This document shows positions 7,367-11,067 of a stretch of DNA of 11,067 nt, piece by piece. Both the position numbers and the translations under genes were made by a program. This DNA is from Ignavibacteriaceae bacterium. Lineage in GTDB: Bacteria > Bacteroidota > Ignavibacteria > Ignavibacteriales > Ignavibacteriaceae. Each line of letters opens with the position of its first letter. Within the stretch, counting starts at the first letter, position 1. The notes under the pieces were generated by a model. It was not told where the DNA came from. It made no database searches and worked only from the letters and a program-made list of their open reading frames with translations. The DNA is taken from the NCBI GenBank assembly GCA_025455085.1, contig JALONF010000125.1, positions 1 through 11,067 on the forward strand, in the 5' to 3' direction.

Positions 7367-7457
7367 ATAAAATGAAAGTAAACTGTATGAAAAACATCTG
7401 CTGTTCATTTGCACAACGTTTCTTAAATACCTTTACTCACAATTAATAGGATTTACT

Positions 7458-8969
7458 ATGAAAAATTTTACATTATTTTTTATTTTCTTTTTGGTTGCAT
7501 TACTTTCCATAACAGCTTGGGCTCAGTGGGTTCAACAAGGAAGCAAGCTTTTACCTGACGGCGCTATAGGTTCTACTATTTTTCACGGGTATTCGGTGGC
7601 ACTATCGAATGATGGAAATACTGCGATTGTGGGCGGTATTGGTGACAACGCAAATGCTGGAGCGGCGTGGGTGTATACTCGAAGCGGCAGTAATGTGTGG
7701 ATGCTGGAAACAAAACTGTTTGGTACAGGCGCTACTGGAAACGCAAGCCAGGGCTTTTCTGTTGCTCTATCCGCCGACGGTAATACTGCAATTGTTGGTG
7801 GTATTGGTGATAACACAAATGCTGGAGCAGTATGGGTGTTTACAAGAAGTGGTGGCGTGTGGTCTCAACAAGGAAATAAACTTGTAGGAACTGGTGCTGT
7901 AGGAAATGCACAGCAAAGTGTTGTATCTCTTTCAGCGGACGGTAATACAGCTATAGTAGGAGGATTTCGTGACAATAACTTTGCAGGTGCTGTATGGATC
8001 TTTACCCGGAGTGGCAATGTGTGGTCTCAACAAGGAAGTAAACTTGTCGTCACTGATGCGATAGGCAGCGCGAGGTTTGGGATTTCAGTCGATCTTTCGT
8101 CCGATGGAAATACAGCAATTATTGGCGGACATACTGACAACGCCAATGCCGGTGCAGCATGGATATTTACACGAAGTGGTAATACCTGGACATCTCAAAC
8201 GAAACTCATTGGTTCAGGTGCTATAGGGAATGCCCGATTCGGTCGATCAGTTTCCATTTCATCCGATGGGAATACAGCTATAGTTGGTGGATATGAAGAT
8301 GATGCTTCAAAGGGTGCTGTTTGGGTTTTCACGCGAAGCGGTAGTACGTGGACTCAGCAGGGAAACAAGCTTGTTGGTACTGGTGCTATCGGGAATGCAA
8401 GTCAGGGGTTTTCTATTTCCCTTTCAGGCGATGGGAATACAGCTCTTGTAGGCGGAATTGATGACAATGCTTTTGCTGGTGCCACATGGGTTTTCATGCG
8501 AAGTGGTGGAGTGTGGTCTCAGTTAGGAAACAAACTCATTGGTTCAGATGCTGTCGGCAATGCAAACCAAGGCGGAGCTGTTGCAATTGCTCCCGACGGT
8601 AATACTGCAATCGTAGGAGGAATTGCAGACAACACAAACACAGGGGCTGCATGGGTTTTTGTTCCCGGCACAACTTCTGTTCAGCAAACCTCGAACGAAA
8701 CACCAATGAGTTTTTTGTTGAATCAAAATTATCCAAACCCATTTAACCCCAGTACAGTAATCAGTTATCAGTTACCGGTGAGCGGAAATACCACTCTAAA
8801 AATTTATGATGTTCTTGGAAATGAAGTTGCAACGTTAGTTAATGAAGAACAATCAGCCGGAAATTATGAAGTTGATTTTGATGCAACCGGACTTTCAAGC
8901 GGATTGTATTTCTATAAACTTCAATCAGATAATTTTGTAGAAACAAAGAAAATGTTGTTAATGAAGTAA
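7458..8969 (+). CDS. Secreted seven-bladed FG-GAP_2-type propeller with T9SS sorting domain
   Basis: A 503-aa exported protein. The ATG at 7458 follows AGGA with a 6-nt gap and gives a signal peptide ending ...ITAWA before Q23. Residues about 23-405 hold seven near-identical units of 53-56 aa, each with DGNTAIVGG, then a DN pair, AGAxWVFTRSG and WxQQGxKLxGxGAxG. This pattern matches FG-GAP_2 (integrin-alpha-like) repeats, and seven copies fit one closed seven-bladed propeller. The third unit lacks a residue or two (GNAQQSVVSLSADG against GNASQGFSVALSADG). Residues 418-503 are a type A T9SS sorting domain (NYPNPFNPSTVISYQLP ... ETKKMLLMK) with no insertions, so it is a good reference for its neighbours. 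It is probably a surface-displayed or released binding protein; no enzyme motif is visible. It forms its own unit, with a long upstream gap and a clear terminator downstream. Confidence 0.92.
   Translation: MKNFTLFFIFFLVALLSITAWAQWVQQGSKLLPDGAIGSTIFHGYSVALSNDGNTAIVGGIGDNANAGAAWVYTRSGSNVWMLETKLFGTGATGNASQGFSVALSADGNTAIVGGIGDNTNAGAVWVFTRSGGVWSQQGNKLVGTGAVGNAQQSVVSLSADGNTAIVGGFRDNNFAGAVWIFTRSGNVWSQQGSKLVVTDAIGSARFGISVDLSSDGNTAIIGGHTDNANAGAAWIFTRSGNTWTSQTKLIGSGAIGNARFGRSVSISSDGNTAIVGGYEDDASKGAVWVFTRSGSTWTQQGNKLVGTGAIGNASQGFSISLSGDGNTALVGGIDDNAFAGATWVFMRSGGVWSQLGNKLIGSDAVGNANQGGAVAIAPDGNTAIVGGIADNTNTGAAWVFVPGTTSVQQTSNETPMSFLLNQNYPNPFNPSTVISYQLPVSGNTTLKIYDVLGNEVATLVNEEQSAGNYEVDFDATGLSSGLYFYKLQSDNFVETKKMLLMK
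7524..8672 (+). repeat. Seven tandem in-gene repeats of about 165 nt
   Basis: The blade motif DGNTA[I/L][V/I]GG recurs seven times, starting near 7611, 7777, 7939, 8104, 8266, 8431 and 8596. The period is 162-168 nt, always in frame. Several units share long runs at the DNA level, for example GTGTGGTCTCAACAAGGAA at about 7856 and 8019. That suggests recent duplication or conversion between blades. Confidence 0.9.
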
Positions 8970-8995
8970 GCTGAGTTAATAAGAATTTCTTAATC

Positions 8996-9029
8996 TCCCT
9001 GTCCTGAAATATCTAGACAGGGATTTTTT
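8996..9029 (+). terminator. Intrinsic terminator after the 503-aa gene
   Basis: TCCCTGTC (8996-9003) pairs perfectly with GACAGGGA (9016-9023) around a 12-nt loop and is followed directly by TTTTTT (9024-9029). It lies 26 nt after the stop codon. This is a textbook rho-independent terminator, so the next gene needs its own promoter. Confidence 0.85.
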
Positions 9030-9095
9030 ATTGTAAATATTATTTTTCAACAAAACTAAATAAATTTAATTCGTTCAATTATTTTCACTTTAAAT

Positions 9096-9104
9096 AAGGG
9101 AGAG
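9096..9104 (+). promoter_or_regulatory. Ribosome-binding site of the PQQ-type propeller gene
   Basis: AAGGGAGAG ends 7 nt before the ATG at 9112. It supports that start, which also yields the signal peptide. Confidence 0.65.
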
Positions 9105-9111
9105 TTTTTCA

Positions 9112-10611
9112 ATGAATATAATTAATACCTTTTTTTTGAGCATCGCGATGCTTTCAATTATTTCTTTTGCTCAATTTAATCATCAAATGACTTTCACAGA
9201 TTGGAACAACGGAGGTGGAAATCCTCAAAGAAACGGATTATCAGATTTAAATGGACCAACTACCGATAGTTTATTGTGGGATATAAACAGCGGAAGCTTA
9301 ATTGGATTCCCTGTTTATATGGAAGGTAACAAGTTGATCACAATGAAATTTCTTCAAATGACAAATGCACCAGTTGTTTGTTACGATCTTAACAATGGTC
9401 AACTTTTGTGGGAGAAAGAAGTAACCGGATTAGTCGGAAGATCTTTACCTCTTGGTATCAGAGATGGTCAGGTTTATGTAATGAGATTAACAGAAAGTGG
9501 TTATGATACTCTTTATGCTTTGAATGCAACTAATGGAGAAAAAATCTGGACAGCAGATGTTACTATCAGTACATACATCACAGAAAGTTTGAGCTTTGCT
9601 TCAAACGGTGATTTACTTCTTAATGGCAGTAACTTTAAAATGTATAGAATTAATCACTTAACAGGCGAGAAACTCTGGGAAACCAACATAATTGGAATTG
9701 CATCCGGTAGTGGTGAGATGGTTGCATATGCAAATACTGGTTATGTTATAAAACAAATTGGTGGAGTTGCTTACCTTCAGGCAATTAATCTTGATAATGG
9801 TCAACAAAAATATGATCATATAATAAATGATACTCATCCCGGCGGACCACTTCAGCAATGCGGATTTATGGTAGGACCAGATGGAATAATTTATGTTCAT
9901 AAGCAGGGAGATAATGTTACTGCTTTACAGGATAACGGTTCTGGTTTAAGTGTACTTTGGGAAACAGAAATTTTTGGTAGCGCTCCATTCAGCTATATAT
10001 GTGTTGGTTCGGATGCTTCAATATATGCACCGTCAAGTGGAAGAATAATTAGATTGGATCCAAACACAGGACAAAAATTGGATTCAACTGCTGTGCTTGC
10101 AAATCCCGAGCTATTTCAACTTAGACCATCTGCATCAGCAAATGGAGTTATTTATGCAACTACTGGAGAGAATAATATTTATGCCTTCACGCTGGATTTA
10201 CAAGAACTGTGGATTAGCAATATTTCAAATGTAAATACCAGTGGTGTTGCTATTGGATTGAATGGACTTATTGCAGTAGCCGGATCAAACAAAATTAAAG
10301 TCTACACAGCAGGTAATCCAGTCTCAGTTGAAGATGAAATTAATCCCGAAGAATTTGTACTATTTCAGAACTATCCTAATCCATTCAATCCAAGCACGGT
10401 GATCAGTTATCGGTTGCCAGTGAGCAGTAACGTAACTTTGAAAGTTTTTGATATCCTTGGAAATGAAATCATAAAACTTGTGGATGGATACAGAACTATT
10501 GGAAAGTATGAGGTTGAGTTCGATGCATCAACTCTGACTAGCGGAACGTATTTCTATCAATTAATTGCGGGCTCATTCGTTGAAACTAAGAAGATGATTT
10601 TAATGAAATAA
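9112..10611 (+). CDS. Secreted PQQ/BamB-type beta-propeller protein with T9SS sorting domain
   Basis: A 499-aa exported protein. The start has a good ribosome site, and the signal peptide ends ...LSIISFA before Q21. Residues about 40-405 carry PQQ-like propeller repeats of the form AxxxxxGxxxW: YDLNNGQLLWEKEV, ALNATNGEKIWTADV, INHLTGEKLWETNI, INLDNGQQKYDH, LDPNTGQKLDST and LDLQELWISNI. They resemble the PQQ_2/PQQ_3 (BamB-like) families. No heme motif and no alcohol-dehydrogenase catalytic features are seen, so it is unlikely to be a quinoprotein enzyme. Residues 414-499 are a type A T9SS sorting domain (NYPNPFNPSTVISYRLP ... ETKKMILMK). It is separated from the preceding gene by a terminator and converges with the minus-strand gene 66 nt away. 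The specific role is unknown; a binding or scaffold function at the surface is a guess. Confidence 0.9.
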   Translation: MNIINTFFLSIAMLSIISFAQFNHQMTFTDWNNGGGNPQRNGLSDLNGPTTDSLLWDINSGSLIGFPVYMEGNKLITMKFLQMTNAPVVCYDLNNGQLLWEKEVTGLVGRSLPLGIRDGQVYVMRLTESGYDTLYALNATNGEKIWTADVTISTYITESLSFASNGDLLLNGSNFKMYRINHLTGEKLWETNIIGIASGSGEMVAYANTGYVIKQIGGVAYLQAINLDNGQQKYDHIINDTHPGGPLQQCGFMVGPDGIIYVHKQGDNVTALQDNGSGLSVLWETEIFGSAPFSYICVGSDASIYAPSSGRIIRLDPNTGQKLDSTAVLANPELFQLRPSASANGVIYATTGENNIYAFTLDLQELWISNISNVNTSGVAIGLNGLIAVAGSNKIKVYTAGNPVSVEDEINPEEFVLFQNYPNPFNPSTVISYRLPVSSNVTLKVFDILGNEIIKLVDGYRTIGKYEVEFDASTLTSGTYFYQLIAGSFVETKKMILMK

Positions 10612-10677
10612 AATTTAAAAGTAAGATTAAGAGTAAGAAAATTTGACGCTTCTTTCTCTTTCTCTCTGTTAATCGAA

Positions 10678-11067
10678 TCACTTCAAAAGAACCATTTTTT
10701 TCGTCTCGATATAATTTCCAGCTTTCAGACGATAAAAGTAAGTTCCACTCGGTAATCCTGTTCCATCGAATGTTACTTTATGAGTTCCTGCTGGCAACTC
10801 CTTGTTGACCAGTACTGCAATCTCATTTCCAAGTACGTCATAAATATTAATTATAACAAACCCGAAATTCGAAATCCGAAATTCGAAATTCGTTACCGGG
10901 TTGAAGGGGTTGGGATAATTTTGCTCAAGCTTAAATCCTGATAAATTATTTGGTTCACTTTCTGAATCACTAGTGATCTGACTTAGAAATTTTCTTTCGT
11001 AAGCTCCATTTCCGTGAGTCATAACTCTTATCACGTTGTTGACGGTTGTGTAATTCAGATCCATTGC
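10678..11067 (-). CDS. C-terminal end of a T9SS-secreted protein, probably a BNR/sortilin-type propeller
   Basis: The reading frame is open to the right edge, so the start lies outside the window; the ATG at 11064 is internal. The first visible residues (MDLNYTTVNNVIRVMTHGNGAYER) resemble the end of BNR/sortilin-type propeller proteins, where a last blade closes with THGxGxYE. A short linker (SDSESEPNNLSG) leads to a T9SS sorting domain: NYPNPFNPVT, IYDVLGNEIAVLVN, SGTYFYRLKAGNYIETKKMVLLK. The segment after NPVT is unusual (NFEFRISNFGFVIIN). It is encoded by a 7-nt tandem repeat but keeps the normal length. The gene converges with the PQQ-type propeller gene; the 66-nt gap changes from purine-rich to pyrimidine-rich and shows no strong terminator. 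Confidence 0.88.
   Translation of the reverse strand, partial: AMDLNYTTVNNVIRVMTHGNGAYERKFLSQITSDSESEPNNLSGFKLEQNYPNPFNPVTNFEFRISNFGFVIINIYDVLGNEIAVLVNKELPAGTHKVTFDGTGLPSGTYFYRLKAGNYIETKKMVLLK
10863..10892. repeat. 7-nt tandem repeat inside a sorting domain
   Basis: CGAAATT, CGAAATC, CGAAATT, CGAAATT and CG follow each other without a gap, about 4.3 copies. Read on the minus strand they encode FEFRISNFGF-like alternation of aromatic and polar residues. Because 7 is not a multiple of 3, successive copies are read in different frames. It resembles the AATTTCGAATTTCGGATTTC type of dispersed repeat that I recall from other genomes. Confidence 0.7.

Larger units (their letters stand above)
6976..7457. 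other. 482-nt intergenic region with no convincing gene
   Basis: The region separates the broken propeller gene from the 503-aa gene. It holds a terminator-like hairpin (7068-7094), two weak promoter-like elements (7150-7180 and 7339-7366) and only tiny frames. One frame at 7036-7068 would encode MKKTFASIIF and stop; it resembles the first residues of a signal peptide and may be a gene remnant or chance. Another at 7372-7446 would give 24 aa with no family features. No tRNA or structured RNA is recognised. Confidence 0.7.

Noticed and set aside
7372..7446. 24-aa leader peptide (two Cys-rich spots, ends just before the 503-aa gene)
   Set aside because: No ribosome site, no attenuator-like hairpins after it, and short frames of this size are expected by chance.
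7609..7887. 92-aa plus-strand frame and 77-aa minus-strand frame in the FG-GAP_2 gene
   Set aside because: They appear because the blade repeats are read in other frames; repeat-like composition and no start context.
7524..8672. CRISPR-like regular repetition
   Set aside because: Repeats are about 165 nt, contiguous, in frame and encode propeller blades; there are no short identical repeats with unique spacers.
9112..10611. Quinoprotein (PQQ-dependent) dehydrogenase
   Set aside because: Only the propeller repeat pattern is present; the protein is shorter than these enzymes and shows no catalytic or heme motifs.
10612..10677. Bidirectional terminator between the converging genes
   Set aside because: The gap shifts from purine-rich to pyrimidine-rich but I could not draw a convincing stem with a T-tract.

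Overview
The window looks like a chromosomal segment from a Bacteroidota/Chlorobiota-type bacterium, most likely Ignavibacteria or a close relative. The basis is the type IX secretion C-terminal sorting domain that ends five of the seven genes (NYPNPFNPST ... LKxYDxLGxEVxTLV ... SGxYFYxLxAGxFxETKKMxLxK), the AT-rich composition, weak or absent Shine-Dalgarno sites on several genes, and a propeller-sensor histidine kinase. The taxonomic call is inference; no rRNA or tRNA gene is present.

Layout, left to right. A sensor histidine kinase, open at the left edge (periplasmic two-component-regulator propeller, Y_Y_Y domain, one membrane helix, HisKA_3/HATPase), is followed by its likely partner, a NarL/LuxR-type response regulator. 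Four secreted T9SS cargo genes then lie on the same strand: a beta-helix plus FG-GAP protein (966 aa), a BNR-like propeller gene broken by two +1 shifts, a seven-bladed FG-GAP_2-type propeller (503 aa), and a PQQ-type propeller (499 aa). A fifth cargo gene enters from the right edge on the minus strand, so the last two genes converge.

Regulation. Almost the same short palindrome (arms ATCACGC / GCGTGAT, 4-nt loop) occurs twice. One copy overlaps the last codons of the kinase, and the other lies between the regulator and the first cargo gene. Both are centred about 69-71 nt before the next start codon. I infer that they are operators of the response regulator, one for itself and one for the cargo gene. 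There is a clear intrinsic terminator after the 503-aa gene and a probable one after the broken gene.

The oddest region is the sorting domain of the broken gene. It carries three different short sequences that resemble families of dispersed environmental-genome repeats. All are read in frame, and all sit at places where sister sorting domains are shorter. The minus-strand cargo gene carries a 7-nt tandem repeat in the same beta-hairpin region of its own sorting domain. I see no mobile element, CRISPR array, phage gene or RNA gene.
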